A stretch of DNA of 9,574 nt from Flavobacteriaceae bacterium (GCA_030613745.1 JAUWLK010000086.1:1-9574), one strand, 5' to 3'; counted from the first letter of the stretch, positions 1 to 8,061 are shown. Translations and numbers: made by a program. The notes: generated by a model not told the origin, from the sequence alone.

Positions 1-2985
1 TTATTAGATAGCGAGTTATATAAATCAGTATTAGCAGTTTTAACATCCGTGGGAACACAAGAGGCTGCAAATAATATTTTTAGTGTAATAAAAAATGTAA
101 ATTCAAAAATGCAACCTGCATTTATTGAGGCTCTTGGAAAATTATGTTATGTGCCTGCTGTTGATTTATTACAAGAATTAGTAACAAACAATTCTATAGA
201 AATTCGACAAAAATCATTAATGGCATTAGCAGAAATTGCCTTGGAGAGTTCAGAAACAACATTATATAATGCAACTAAAAAGGTTCATTTTAATTTAGAT
301 AAAAGTGAGGCCATTTTAGCCTATATTCACTACGGAAATAGACTTAACGAAAAAGGAAATAAAACCTTGAGTACAAAGGTTGGTAAAACTATAATGAAAA
401 ATTGTACATCTGAAAAACAATTGCATTATAGATCTGCTGCAATTTATCTTTTACGAGAAAATGAGGGCTCAAATTATACCAACACTTTAATAAAAGAAGC
501 ACAACATCAAAATAAAAAATACAGAGAAGCTGTTTTAGATGCTGGGTCGTTAAACATAACAAGTGATGAAGTTTTAAAATGGGTAAAAGCATATAAAAAA
601 TCTTCAGATGAAGCTAAACCTCAAATCATTAGAATGCTCAGTAAAAGGAATGAATCAGATGTATTTGATAAGTGTATTTTATCAGCAGTTAAAGACAAAA
701 ATGAAGATATAAGAATTTCAGGAATAAAAGCTTTAGCATATCAAGATAAATCGAAAGCTTTTCCTTTATTATTAGAATCACTAAAACAAGCTACATCTTC
801 AGAAGAATATAATACCATACAAGAAACATTGCTAAGAATATGTAATGTTGAGGATAGTGATTCACTAGCCAAAAATATAAATGAAATGAATGATAGTGGT
901 AAAGTGGTATTGGTAAATGTTTTGTCAGCTCGTAATGCTAAAGAACAATTTAACAAAGTTGTATCATTGCTTGTTGATAGTAGCAATGAAAAAGTAACAA
1001 CAGCCGTATATGCTGCTTTGCCATCAATAGCAAACTCTAATGATTTACCTAAACTTATTGAGCTGTTAAACACTGCTGATGGTAGTCAAAATATCAAAAA
1101 TGTACAACAAGCAATAATTTATGTTTTAGATAATTCTGACACTGATAATTCAAAAGTGGTTTTTGATGTGTATAGTACTGGTAAAAAAGAAAGGATATTA
1201 CCTGTTTTACCAGCAATAAATAGCAATTCCTCACTTGACTTAGTTGTTAAATCTTTAAACTCTGAAAGTGATGAGGGAAAAATGATTGCTATTGAAACAT
1301 TAACCAACTGGAGAAATAATGATGCCTTACCTTATCTATTTCAAGTTGTTAGTACTTCTAAAAATAGAGAACTACGATCAGATGCTTTTAATGGATATTT
1401 ATCTCAAATACTGAAATCTACCTATCCAGATGATCAAAAACTACTTCTACTCAAAAAGCTAATGCCATATAGTAGTAATAATGCTGAAAAGAGACGAATA
1501 ATAAATAGAGCAGGAAACATCAAAACATTTTTATCATTAATTTTTGTTTCTAAATATATAAACTACAAAGAATTAGCAAATACAGCATCTTATACCGCAA
1601 TAAGAATTGCGCTTCCAACTCCTGGTGTAAAAAATGGTTTAAGTGGAGATGTAGTAAGAGAAATTGTTACTAAAAGTAAAAATACTCTAAGCGGCCCCGG
1701 AAGTGAATACACAAAAATAGACGCAAATGAATTTCTAGACAATATGTCTAATGAAAAAGGGTTTGTTTCCATTTTTAACGGGAAAGATTTAACGGGATGG
1801 GAAGGCTTAGTGAAAAATCCTATTGAAAGAGGAAAGATGTCACAAAGAACATTAAAAAATGCACAAGCTAAGGTTAATACACAAATGTTGAAGGACTGGT
1901 TTGTTAAGGATGGATTAATTGGTTTTAAAGGAGAAGGGTACAATAATATTTGTACCATCAAAGATTATGGTGACTTCGAAATGATTGTTGACTGGAAGAT
2001 TACCAATGGGGGAGATAGCGGAATTTATTTAAGAGGAACACCACAAGTTCAAATTTGGGATATCGCTCGTATTGATGATGGAGCTCAAGTAGGATCTGGA
2101 GGACTTTACAATAATAAAAAGAATGAAAGCATTCCGTTAGTTGTGGCAGACAACCCAATTAATGAATGGAACACTTTTCGAATTAAAATGATTGGTGAAA
2201 GAGTAACTGTACATTTAAACGGAGTGTTGGTTACCAACAATGTGATTCTTGAAAATTATTGGGATAGAAAACTCCCTATTTTTTCGAAAGAAGCAATTGA
2301 ATTACAAGCTCATGGAGAAGACCTTGGATTTAAAAATATTTATGTACGCGAAATTGTTTCGGGAGATAATTTATTAAGTGATGAAGAAAAAGCTGATGGA
2401 TTTAAATCCTTATTCAACGGAAATGATTTAGATCACTGGATTGGAAATAAAAAAGATTATTTGGTTGAAAATAATGAATTAGTTGTACGCCCTAAGCAAG
2501 GTGGACATGGAAATCTTTACACAGCAGAAGAGTATTCTGATTTTGTATTCAGATTTGAATTTAAGTTAACTCCAGGTGCTAATAACGGTTTAGGAATTCA
2601 CACTCCTTTGGAAGGTGATGCCGCTTATGTAGGTAAAGAATTGCAGATTCTAGATAATACAGCTTCAATTTATGCAAATTTAAAAGCTTACCAATATCAT
2701 GGATCAGTGTATGGTGTAATTTCTGCAAAAAGAGGTTTTTTAAAACCAGTTGGAGAATGGAATTCTGAGGAGGTTATAATTAAAGGAGATCATATTAAGA
2801 TTACCCTTAACGGAACAGTTATTTTGGATGCAAATTTTAAAGAAGCTACTAGAAACGGTACTTTAGATGGTAAAGATCATCCAGGATTAGCTAGAAACAT
2901 AGGCCATATTGCTTTTTTAGGTCATGGGTCAGAATTACAGTTTCGAAATATCAGAATTAAAGATTTAAGTGAATTAAAGGAATAG
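1..2985 (+). CDS. HEAT-repeat protein with two C-terminal DUF1080 (3-keto-disaccharide hydrolase-like) domains, 5' partial
   Basis: The frame is open from base 1, so the gene starts upstream; the GTG at 49 is internal. 994 residues are visible. Residues 1 to about 560 are alpha-helical with repeated hydrophobic helix pairs typical of HEAT/ARM repeats. Domain A (about 585-785) has FNGKDLTGW ending at W600, an insert beginning GLVKNPIERGKMS, and the GDSGIYLRG loop at about 671-679 followed by VQIWD. Domain B (about 799-988) has LFNGNDLDHW to W813, TPGANNGLGIHTPLEGDAAY, LQILD, PVGEWNSEEV and the closing FRNIRIKDL. Both match PF06439, a concanavalin-like jelly roll linked to cleavage of 3-keto-glycosides. 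HEAT repeats fused to DUF1080 are known from Bacteroidota and Planctomycetes, where such proteins are usually exported; the signal peptide would lie outside the window. Gene 2 follows after 43 bases. Family assignment is firm; substrate and activity of each domain are unknown. Confidence 0.92.
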   Translation, partial: LLDSELYKSVLAVLTSVGTQEAANNIFSVIKNVNSKMQPAFIEALGKLCYVPAVDLLQELVTNNSIEIRQKSLMALAEIALESSETTLYNATKKVHFNLDKSEAILAYIHYGNRLNEKGNKTLSTKVGKTIMKNCTSEKQLHYRSAAIYLLRENEGSNYTNTLIKEAQHQNKKYREAVLDAGSLNITSDEVLKWVKAYKKSSDEAKPQIIRMLSKRNESDVFDKCILSAVKDKNEDIRISGIKALAYQDKSKAFPLLLESLKQATSSEEYNTIQETLLRICNVEDSDSLAKNINEMNDSGKVVLVNVLSARNAKEQFNKVVSLLVDSSNEKVTTAVYAALPSIANSNDLPKLIELLNTADGSQNIKNVQQAIIYVLDNSDTDNSKVVFDVYSTGKKERILPVLPAINSNSSLDLVVKSLNSESDEGKMIAIETLTNWRNNDALPYLFQVVSTSKNRELRSDAFNGYLSQILKSTYPDDQKLLLLKKLMPYSSNNAEKRRIINRAGNIKTFLSLIFVSKYINYKELANTASYTAIRIALPTPGVKNGLSGDVVREIVTKSKNTLSGPGSEYTKIDANEFLDNMSNEKGFVSIFNGKDLTGWEGLVKNPIERGKMSQRTLKNAQAKVNTQMLKDWFVKDGLIGFKGEGYNNICTIKDYGDFEMIVDWKITNGGDSGIYLRGTPQVQIWDIARIDDGAQVGSGGLYNNKKNESIPLVVADNPINEWNTFRIKMIGERVTVHLNGVLVTNNVILENYWDRKLPIFSKEAIELQAHGEDLGFKNIYVREIVSGDNLLSDEEKADGFKSLFNGNDLDHWIGNKKDYLVENNELVVRPKQGGHGNLYTAEEYSDFVFRFEFKLTPGANNGLGIHTPLEGDAAYVGKELQILDNTASIYANLKAYQYHGSVYGVISAKRGFLKPVGEWNSEEVIIKGDHIKITLNGTVILDANFKEATRNGTLDGKDHPGLARNIGHIAFLGHGSELQFRNIRIKDLSELKE

Positions 2986-3028
2986 ATTAATAATAACAGT
3001 AATAAATATAAATACAAAAAATAAACAA

Positions 3029-3628
3029 ATGATAAGATTTACAATTTTAGCTTTTTTAGTAGTTATCATGATTAACCCGGAAATTAAAGCTCAGCAAAAA
3101 TCCCTATTTAACGGAAAAGATCTAAGTGGTTGGACGATTTATGGTACTGAAAAATGGTATGTAGAAGATGGTTTACTAATTTGTGAAAGTGGTTCAGATG
3201 AGAAATACGGCTATCTCGCAACAAATAAATATTATAAGAATTTTGAACTCCAATTAGATTTCAAACAAGAAGCGGATGGTAATAGTGGTGTATTTATAAG
3301 ATCTACTATTGAAGGTATAAAAGTTAGTGGTTGGCAAGTAGAAGTTGCGCCTAAAGGGAAACATACTGGTGGTGTTTATGAATCTTATGGTAGAGGATGG
3401 CTTATAAAACCTGCTCCCGAAAAAGAAGAGGTACTTAAAGTAGGTGAATGGAATCAATTAAAGATCAGAGCAGTAGATGGTACAATAACTTCATGGCTCA
3501 ATGGTGTACAAATGATTACCATTACTGATAAAATAATTGGAAAAGGAGAGGGATCTATTGCACTTCAAATTCATGATGGTGGAGGAATTAAAGTTAAATG
3601 GAAAAATATTTTAATAAATGAGCTTTAG
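3029..3628 (+). CDS. Secreted single-domain DUF1080 protein (3-keto-disaccharide hydrolase family)
   Basis: This 199-residue protein opens with a Sec signal peptide: a hydrophobic core at about residues 4-15 and probable cleavage after A21 (IKA|QQK), giving a periplasmic or secreted product. The rest is one compact PF06439 domain: LFNGKDLSGW at 26-35, EKWYVEDGLL at 41-50, the conserved DGNSGVFIRS loop at 83-92, WQVEV at 102-106, GEWNQLKI at 139-146, the IALQIHDGG strand at 177-185 and VKWKNI near the end. The family is a jelly-roll fold proposed to hydrolyse or eliminate 3-keto-glycosides. The ATG at 3029 is preceded by an A-rich leader without a Shine-Dalgarno site, as is common in Bacteroidota. 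It lies 43 bases after the HEAT-DUF1080 gene and 43 bases before the lipoprotein gene, so co-transcription is likely. Its short length suggests a stand-alone catalytic or binding unit. Confidence 0.92.
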   Translation: MIRFTILAFLVVIMINPEIKAQQKSLFNGKDLSGWTIYGTEKWYVEDGLLICESGSDEKYGYLATNKYYKNFELQLDFKQEADGNSGVFIRSTIEGIKVSGWQVEVAPKGKHTGGVYESYGRGWLIKPAPEKEEVLKVGEWNQLKIRAVDGTITSWLNGVQMITITDKIIGKGEGSIALQIHDGGGIKVKWKNILINEL

Positions 3629-3671
3629 TTAAAGTTATGGACAAACAAAAAATAAGATATATTTAAAATAT

Positions 3672-4538
3672 ATGCGGAATTTATTATTACTTGTTTTATC
3701 AGTGATTACCTTTTACTCATGCAAAGAGGAGGTGTATTGGACGAAGTTATTGGACAAAGACCTGTCTCATTGGGATATGTATCTAAGCTACAAACATGAA
3801 ATTGGATACGACGGACAAGCGCCTAAAGACAAGGACGGAAACTTAATTCCTCCAATAGGATTAAACCAGAATGAATACAATGTTTTCACAGTAATTGAAG
3901 AGGAAAATGAACCTGTATTAAAAGTTAGTGGAGAAATCTATGGATGTGTTTTTACAAAAGAAGAATATGCTAATTATCACCTCAGATTGAAAGTTAAATG
4001 GGGAGATAAGAAATGGGTACCAAGAAAAAAATTATTAAAAGACTCTGGTATATTGTATCATTCAATAGGCCCATTGGGTGCTGAACATTGGAGATCTTGG
4101 ATGCTTTCACAGGAATTTCAAATTATGGAAGGTCATATGGGTGATTATTGGAGTCAAGCAACTTCAGCCATTGATATAAAGGCATTTATTCCGGAATATA
4201 TAATGAATCCAGTTGCTGATGAAAGTCAATCTTTCATTCCCTTAGGTGAGGGAGAAAAAATACAAGGTTTTTGCCTGCGAAGTGCAAACTATGAAAAAAA
4301 GTACGGAGAGTGGAATACATTAGAATTAATTTGTTTTGAGGATAAAAGTATACACATTGTAAATGGTCATGTAGTTATGATTCTTAGAAATTCAAGATAT
4401 ATTCAAGAGGGAAAAATAATCCCTATGAACAAAGGAAAGATTCAGTTGCAAAGTGAAGCAGCTGAGGTATATTATAAAGATATTGAAATTCGGCACTTGG
4501 AATCACTCCCAACAGAATATTATCAATATTTTCGATAA
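3672..4538 (+). CDS. Divergent DUF1080-like lipoprotein
   Basis: This 288-residue protein has a short hydrophobic leader ending in FYSC (Cys17), which fits a Bacteroidota lipobox, followed by charged KEE, so a lipid-anchored envelope protein is likely. The mature part keeps the DUF1080 pattern in modified form: LLDKDLSHW at 26-34 replaces the usual FNGKDLxGW, KDSGILYH at 123-130 matches the G-[DN]-SG loop, QEFQIMEG at 147-154 matches the Q-[IV] strand, YGEWNTLELI is at 211-220, and GKIQLQSEAAEVYYKDIEI closes the domain. Insertions at about 41-70 and 155-205 make it longer than the 199-residue neighbour. It probably shares the fold and acts on, or binds, a larger or different glycoside; the exact activity is not readable. 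The ATG at 3672 is supported by the signal peptide. It is third in the probable operon. Confidence 0.88.
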   Translation: MRNLLLLVLSVITFYSCKEEVYWTKLLDKDLSHWDMYLSYKHEIGYDGQAPKDKDGNLIPPIGLNQNEYNVFTVIEEENEPVLKVSGEIYGCVFTKEEYANYHLRLKVKWGDKKWVPRKKLLKDSGILYHSIGPLGAEHWRSWMLSQEFQIMEGHMGDYWSQATSAIDIKAFIPEYIMNPVADESQSFIPLGEGEKIQGFCLRSANYEKKYGEWNTLELICFEDKSIHIVNGHVVMILRNSRYIQEGKIIPMNKGKIQLQSEAAEVYYKDIEIRHLESLPTEYYQYFR

Positions 4539-4600
4539 AGCTTAGTCATTTGGAGAATATAAATGCTAAAGCTCCAACCAATATATTAGAAAATTCAACA

Positions 4601-6775
4601 ATGAAGAACTATTTTTTATTCCTTTTGATTGGAATGATCATGCTGCAGACCAATGCACAGAAAAAGAACGAAGCTTTTCGTTTAAACATTCGAAAAACTA
4701 CTTCACCTGTGATTATAGATGGAATAGTTGATGAGGAGGCATGGAAAAATGCCGATGTTGCTGATGATTTTTTTATGGTATTACCAACCGATACAGGAAA
4801 AGCTAATCAACATTCAGAGATACGAATGACTTATGATGATAAGAATCTATATCTTGTAGCTACATTTTACAATAATATTCCCGGACCTTATTTTGTTGAA
4901 TCGTTAAGAAGGGATTTTTCATTTGGTAAAAATGATAATTTTTTACTTTTTATAGACCCTTTTAACAATCAAACTACAGGATTTTCTTTTGGTTCAAATG
5001 CTGCAGGTGCACAATGGGATGGAACTATGAATAATGGAGGCAGTGTAGATTTAAATTGGGACAGTAAATGGATTTCTGTTGTTAAACAAGAAAAGGAAAA
5101 ATGGGTTTTTGAAATGGCAGTTCCTTTTAAATCAATCAGATATAAGGAGGGAGTTACAGAATGGGGTATCAATTTTAGTAGGTTAGATCTTAAATCAAGT
5201 GAGAAATCAAGCTGGACACCAATACCTAGACAATTTCCTACAGCATCTTTAGCTTATACTGGGGTGTTAGTATGGGATGCACCACCGCCTTCCCAAGGAA
5301 TAAATTTTTCTTTAATTCCGTATGTACTGGGTGCTGTAAATAAAAGTACTGATACTGAAAGTCATACGGATTATGAAACAAAGATTGGAGGAGATGTCAA
5401 GTTTGCGGTTTCTTCTTCCCTTAATTTGGACTTGACTATAAATCCTGATTTTTCTCAAGTAGAAGTTGATCGTCAAATTACCAATTTGGATAGGTTTGAA
5501 TTGTTTTTCCCTGAAAAGCGACAGTTCTTTTTAGAAAATGCTGACCTGTTTGCCAATTATGGCTATTCTACAATCCGACCGTTTTTTTCAAGAAGAATAG
5601 GTCTGGACGTGCCAATTCATGCAGGGATTAGATTAAGTGGTAATTTAAGTGAAAAATGGCGTATAGGTGTTATGGATATGCAAACAGACAATGATGATGA
5701 TATTGGATTGCCAAGCCAAAACTTTGGAGTACTCTCTTTTCAGAAGAAAGTATTTAGCAGGTCTAGTATAGGATTGATGTTTGTTAATAAAGAATCAATA
5801 AATTACCCGGAAGATACGGATGAGTTTCATACTATTTATCCGAAATACAATCGCAATTTAGGATTGGAATATAATTTAGCGTCTTTTAATAATTTATGGA
5901 CAGGAAAAGCCTTTTTGTTTAAGTCGTTTTCTCCGGATGATTTAGGAAATGGAATTACGCAAGCAGCAAATATTGAGTATAAAAGTCAAAAATGGAACTG
6001 GGGAATTCAAGAAGAATCGGTAGGAGAAAATTATAGGGCAGAAGTAGGTTTTGTACCACGAAATGGTTATATAAAAATGAGTTCTTTTTTAGGATATTTA
6101 TTTTATCCTAAAGATAGTAAGATTTTAAGCCATGGTCCAAAATGGACTAGTATTTACTTCTTCAATGAAAGTATGGAGAGAACAGATAATCTTAACTTAC
6201 TTCAATATTTTTTAAATTTCAGAAACCGAAGCTCATTAAGAATGACATTAATTGATGAGTATGTAGAGCTACTAGAACCATTTGACCCAACAGGTTCTGG
6301 TAAACCAGAGCTTCCTGCCGGATCAAAACATAACTGGAATGCTGTGCGATTGAATTATGAATCTAAGCCACAAAGCATGTTTACTTATACCATTGGTGGT
6401 CGAATTGGTGGTTATTACGAAGATGGAAATTGGTTTAGTGTCACTAATGAATTAGGATATCGTTTTCAACCTTATGTTAGTTTAAGCTCCAATATTAGTT
6501 ACAATTATATTAGTATGCCTGAACCCTGGAATAAAACCGACTTCTGGCTAATAGGTTCGGAAATAGATATAACTTTTACCAATAAACTATTTTTTGCTAC
6601 TTTATTTCAATATAACGAGCAGTCTAAAAACTTCAATCTAAACTCACGGCTACAATGGCGTTATAAACCTGCGTCAGATTTATATCTTGTATATACAAAT
6701 AATCAATTACTTGAACCTTATACAGGTAGAAGCTGGTCACTTACTCTAAAGTTAACTTATTGGTTTAATAAGTAA
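4601..6775 (+). CDS. CBM9-domain / DUF5916 outer-membrane protein
   Basis: I place the start at the ATG at 4601 because it begins a clear signal peptide (MKNYFLFLLIGMIML, probable cleavage after NAQ at residue 20). An in-frame TTG at 4550 would add 17 polar residues in front of that signal and is unlikely. The product has 724 residues. Residues about 33-200 resemble a family 9 carbohydrate-binding-like domain (IIDGIVDEEAWKNA, then YDDKNLYLVATF). The DUF5916 part follows, marked by NPDFSQVEVDRQ and FFPEKRQFFLEN at about 302-313, which is highly characteristic. The C-terminal half alternates aromatic and polar residues and ends LTLKLTYWFNK, as in outer-membrane beta-barrels. The likely location is the outer membrane, with the CBM9-like part binding sugar or another ligand. 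The molecular role of DUF5916 is not established. It sits 62 bases after the lipoprotein gene, so it may provide a surface or uptake component for the DUF1080 proteins. Confidence 0.9.
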   Translation: MKNYFLFLLIGMIMLQTNAQKKNEAFRLNIRKTTSPVIIDGIVDEEAWKNADVADDFFMVLPTDTGKANQHSEIRMTYDDKNLYLVATFYNNIPGPYFVESLRRDFSFGKNDNFLLFIDPFNNQTTGFSFGSNAAGAQWDGTMNNGGSVDLNWDSKWISVVKQEKEKWVFEMAVPFKSIRYKEGVTEWGINFSRLDLKSSEKSSWTPIPRQFPTASLAYTGVLVWDAPPPSQGINFSLIPYVLGAVNKSTDTESHTDYETKIGGDVKFAVSSSLNLDLTINPDFSQVEVDRQITNLDRFELFFPEKRQFFLENADLFANYGYSTIRPFFSRRIGLDVPIHAGIRLSGNLSEKWRIGVMDMQTDNDDDIGLPSQNFGVLSFQKKVFSRSSIGLMFVNKESINYPEDTDEFHTIYPKYNRNLGLEYNLASFNNLWTGKAFLFKSFSPDDLGNGITQAANIEYKSQKWNWGIQEESVGENYRAEVGFVPRNGYIKMSSFLGYLFYPKDSKILSHGPKWTSIYFFNESMERTDNLNLLQYFLNFRNRSSLRMTLIDEYVELLEPFDPTGSGKPELPAGSKHNWNAVRLNYESKPQSMFTYTIGGRIGGYYEDGNWFSVTNELGYRFQPYVSLSSNISYNYISMPEPWNKTDFWLIGSEIDITFTNKLFFATLFQYNEQSKNFNLNSRLQWRYKPASDLYLVYTNNQLLEPYTGRSWSLTLKLTYWFNK

Positions 6776-7073
6776 CATTATTTAGTTGTTTTGATAAAAC
6801 AGTAAGTAATTGAATTTTTGCTTCAAATTTGACTTTACAAGCTGCTTGAAGGCTATTTTTTGGCAATAGTTAATTTCTTTAATACTGTTCCTTTTCTTTA
6901 TAATTTCAATAGCTTATTCTAGAATAAAATCCTGATTCTAAGTCTTAAAAAATGTGAACTTTTATTGGTCGAAACAGTTGGATTTATAAATTACTAATAC
7001 AATTTTTAAACTAACCTGATTTATATCACATTGATAATCTTAATCTATCATCATTTTAAAAACTTCAACAACT

Positions 7074-7211
7074 ATGATAGAAAAACACAAACCCATACGA
7101 GGTAAAGTAAATAAATTTTATGATTATCTTGAATTGAAGTTGTTTTTGATTGGGTTTGAGGAACAAATCCAATTATCGTTCTGCATATTTATTAATGATA
7201 AAAATCATTAA
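7074..7211 (+). CDS. Possible 45-residue ORF, unrecognised
   Basis: An ATG-to-TAA frame encodes 45 residues beginning MIEKHKPIRGKVNKFYDYL and continuing ELKLFLIGFEEQIQLSF. The first half is basic and the second hydrophobic and aromatic. I recognise no family, there is no clear ribosome-binding site, and the stop codon lies inside an inverted repeat (7192-7211). It may be a small gene of the former mobile element, a fragment of one, or a chance frame. It is listed only because its composition looks more protein-like than the surrounding spacer. Confidence 0.2.
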   Translation: MIEKHKPIRGKVNKFYDYLELKLFLIGFEEQIQLSFCIFINDKNH

Positions 7212-7218
7212 CGTTAAT
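7192..7218. promoter_or_regulatory. Overlapping palindromes upstream of the GIY-YIG gene
   Basis: A perfect 8-base inverted repeat with a 4-base loop (TTAATGAT aaaa ATCATTAA, 7192-7211) overlaps a perfect 12-base palindrome (ATTAACGTTAAT, 7207-7218). They end 34 bases before the ATG of the endonuclease gene. No T run follows on the + strand, so a terminator for that strand is unlikely. An operator for a dimeric regulator is possible, but nothing in the window identifies the regulator. Confidence 0.3.
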
Positions 7219-7252
7219 ATAAAATTATTTTAAATTTATAGAAGAAAAAAAA

Positions 7253-7893
7253 ATGGCTTACGTATATGCACATAAAATAAAAAACACATCTAAGTTTTTT
7301 TACATTGGTATAAGTAAGAATTTAAAAAGATCCTATATATTTGGTAGAAATTATTATTGGGATTATATAGCTAAAAAATATGGTTATGATGTTGTAATTT
7401 TACACAAAGATATTTCTTTTGATGAGGCTCAAAAAATTGAGAAACAACTAATAAAAAGATATGGAAGATTAGATAAAGGTAGGGAATTTTAACCAACCTT
7501 TCGGCTGGAGGTGAAGGTGTTAAAACTGATAGAATTTGGATATTGCAATATGATAAAAATAAAAATATAATAAATACATTTGATAGTTTTACTGATGCTT
7601 CTTTATCTTCTAAAATACCAGCTTCATTAATTTCTGATTATTGCAACAATAAATTGAAACAAAAAAACTTAAAAGAATTTATATTTGAATTGGTCACTTT
7701 AGAGAAAATTAATACAGAATTATTTTTAGAAAGGATAGAGAGATTTAATTATAAAGATAATTTAAATTCGAGTGATGAAACAAAAAGAAACCGTGCTTTT
7801 AAAATATTGATGGAATTAGAAGACGAACCATTAACTGTTACAAATAAAATGATGCAGGAATTAAAAAACAGATTAGCTGTATTAAACCTATAA
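7253..7893 (+). pseudogene. GIY-YIG endonuclease with NUMOD1/IENR1-like tail, frameshifted
   Basis: Bases 7253-7492 encode 79 residues with GIY-YIG superfamily features: YVYAH (GIY equivalent) and FYIGIS (YIG) at about 3-21, RSYIFGRNYYWDYI, GYDVVIL, and EAQKIEKQLIKRYGRLDKG carrying the usual conserved Glu. The frame stops at TAA 7490-7492. From 7489 the -1 frame continues at once with LTNLSAGGEG, the family's normal continuation, and runs to the stop at 7891-7893. Adding one T to the four-T run at 7487-7490 restores a 213-residue protein. The C-terminal part (about 95-145: WILQYDKNKNIINTFDSF, then a helix-turn-helix-like stretch to FIFEL) resembles the NUMOD1/IENR1 DNA-binding module of homing endonucleases. 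The TTG at 7543 that opens the downstream piece is internal. A sequencing error in the T run is the main alternative; no standard -1 slippery heptamer is present. A purine-rich AGAAGAAA leader precedes the ATG. Confidence 0.82.
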
Positions 7894-7905
7894 AGCTTAA
7901 ATTTT

Positions 7906-7923
7906 GTGCAAATTTTGTGCAAA
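7906..7923. repeat. 7-base direct repeat pair, 11-base period (putative integrase arm site)
   Basis: GTGCAAA at 7906-7912 and again at 7917-7923, separated by TTTT. The repeat period of 11 bases is about one helical turn. It lies 46 bases to the left of the tRNA-end scar at 7970, on the outer side of its terminator. A similar pair (GTTCAAA, spacer TCTC) sits in the same relative place beside the scar at 9290. Arm-type sites of tyrosine integrases typically look like this; integrase binding is inferred. Confidence 0.5.
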
Positions 7924-7957
7924 TAAAAAGAGTTACCAAAATTAAATTTGATAACTC
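7921..7957 (-). terminator. Rho-independent terminator behind the tRNA-Arg tail at 7970
   Basis: An 11-base stem pairs GAGTTACCAAA (7930-7940) with TTTGATAACTC (7947-7957). On the minus-strand RNA the single non-Watson-Crick position is a U-G wobble, while on the + strand it is a C-A mismatch. A TTTTTATTT tract follows on the minus strand only. It therefore terminates leftward transcription, as expected downstream of a minus-strand tRNA gene. Confidence 0.75.
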
Positions 7958-7969
7958 TCTGGTTATGAA

Positions 7970-7986
7970 GTGATCGCGACAGGATT
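7970..7986 (-). repeat. tRNA-Arg 3'-end fragment (attachment-site scar 1)
   Basis: The 17 bases gtgatcgcgacaggatt are the reverse complement of a tRNA-Arg acceptor 3' strand plus the 3' half of its T arm, identical to the end of the longer copy at 9290. The match stops inside the T loop, after which the sequence is unrelated. The rest of the tRNA is absent, so it is not a functional gene. Its terminator at 7921-7957 lies directly behind it. I read it as the att core left by an element that integrated with its crossover in the T loop. Confidence 0.75.
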
Positions 7987-8043
7987 TACATAAACCTTTC
8001 AGAACATTGAATTACAGTCTAATAAGCAATTACTAAAAAACAT

Positions 8044-8061
8044 ACGATCCTTTTACGATCC
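8044..8061. repeat. 7-base direct repeat pair, 11-base period (putative integrase arm site)
   Basis: ACGATCC at 8044-8050 and 8055-8061 with a TTTT spacer, 57 bases to the right of scar 1. Between scar and pair lies TTGAATTACAG (8007-8017), which recurs exactly at 9358-9368 in the same place beside scar 5. Same 7-4-7 architecture as the pairs at 7906, 8886, 9234 and 9397, with different 7-mers, as expected for different integrases. Confidence 0.5.

Larger units (their letters stand above)
6776..7252. other. Intergenic gap with weak hairpins and palindromes
   Basis: No convincing gene lies between the DUF5916 gene and the GIY-YIG gene. Just after the DUF5916 stop, a small hairpin (TGTTTT at 6787-6792, loop GAT, AAAACA at 6796-6801) has no immediate T run, so it is only a weak terminator candidate. 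A 45-codon ORF at 7074-7211 is listed separately. Two pairs of 8-base inverted repeats (AACTTCAA 7061-7068 with 7134-7141, and CAAACCCA 7088-7095 with 7151-7158) interleave rather than nest; this may be chance in AT-rich DNA. No promoter matching the Bacteroidota TTTG / TAnnTTTG pattern was found. Confidence 0.6.

Noticed and set aside
49..51. GTG as start of the first gene
   Set aside because: The same frame is open to base 1 and the helical repeats continue upstream, so the true start is outside the window.
4549..4589. Internal promoter before the DUF5916 gene (TTTG ... TATATTAG)
   Set aside because: The spacing of about 29 bases is too long for the Bacteroidota TTTG/TAnnTTTG promoter and the second box is imperfect.
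4550..4600. TTG start that extends the DUF5916 protein by 17 residues
   Set aside because: It would put a polar stretch ahead of a normal signal peptide; the ATG at 4601 is the better start.
7061..7158. Pseudoknot-like RNA from two interleaved 8-base inverted repeats
   Set aside because: Arms are short, far apart and in AT-rich DNA, so chance is a sufficient explanation.
7484..7494. Programmed -1 frameshift in the GIY-YIG gene
   Set aside because: The site GGGAATTTTAACC does not fit an X XXY YYZ slippery heptamer. A one-base loss from a T run explains it more simply.
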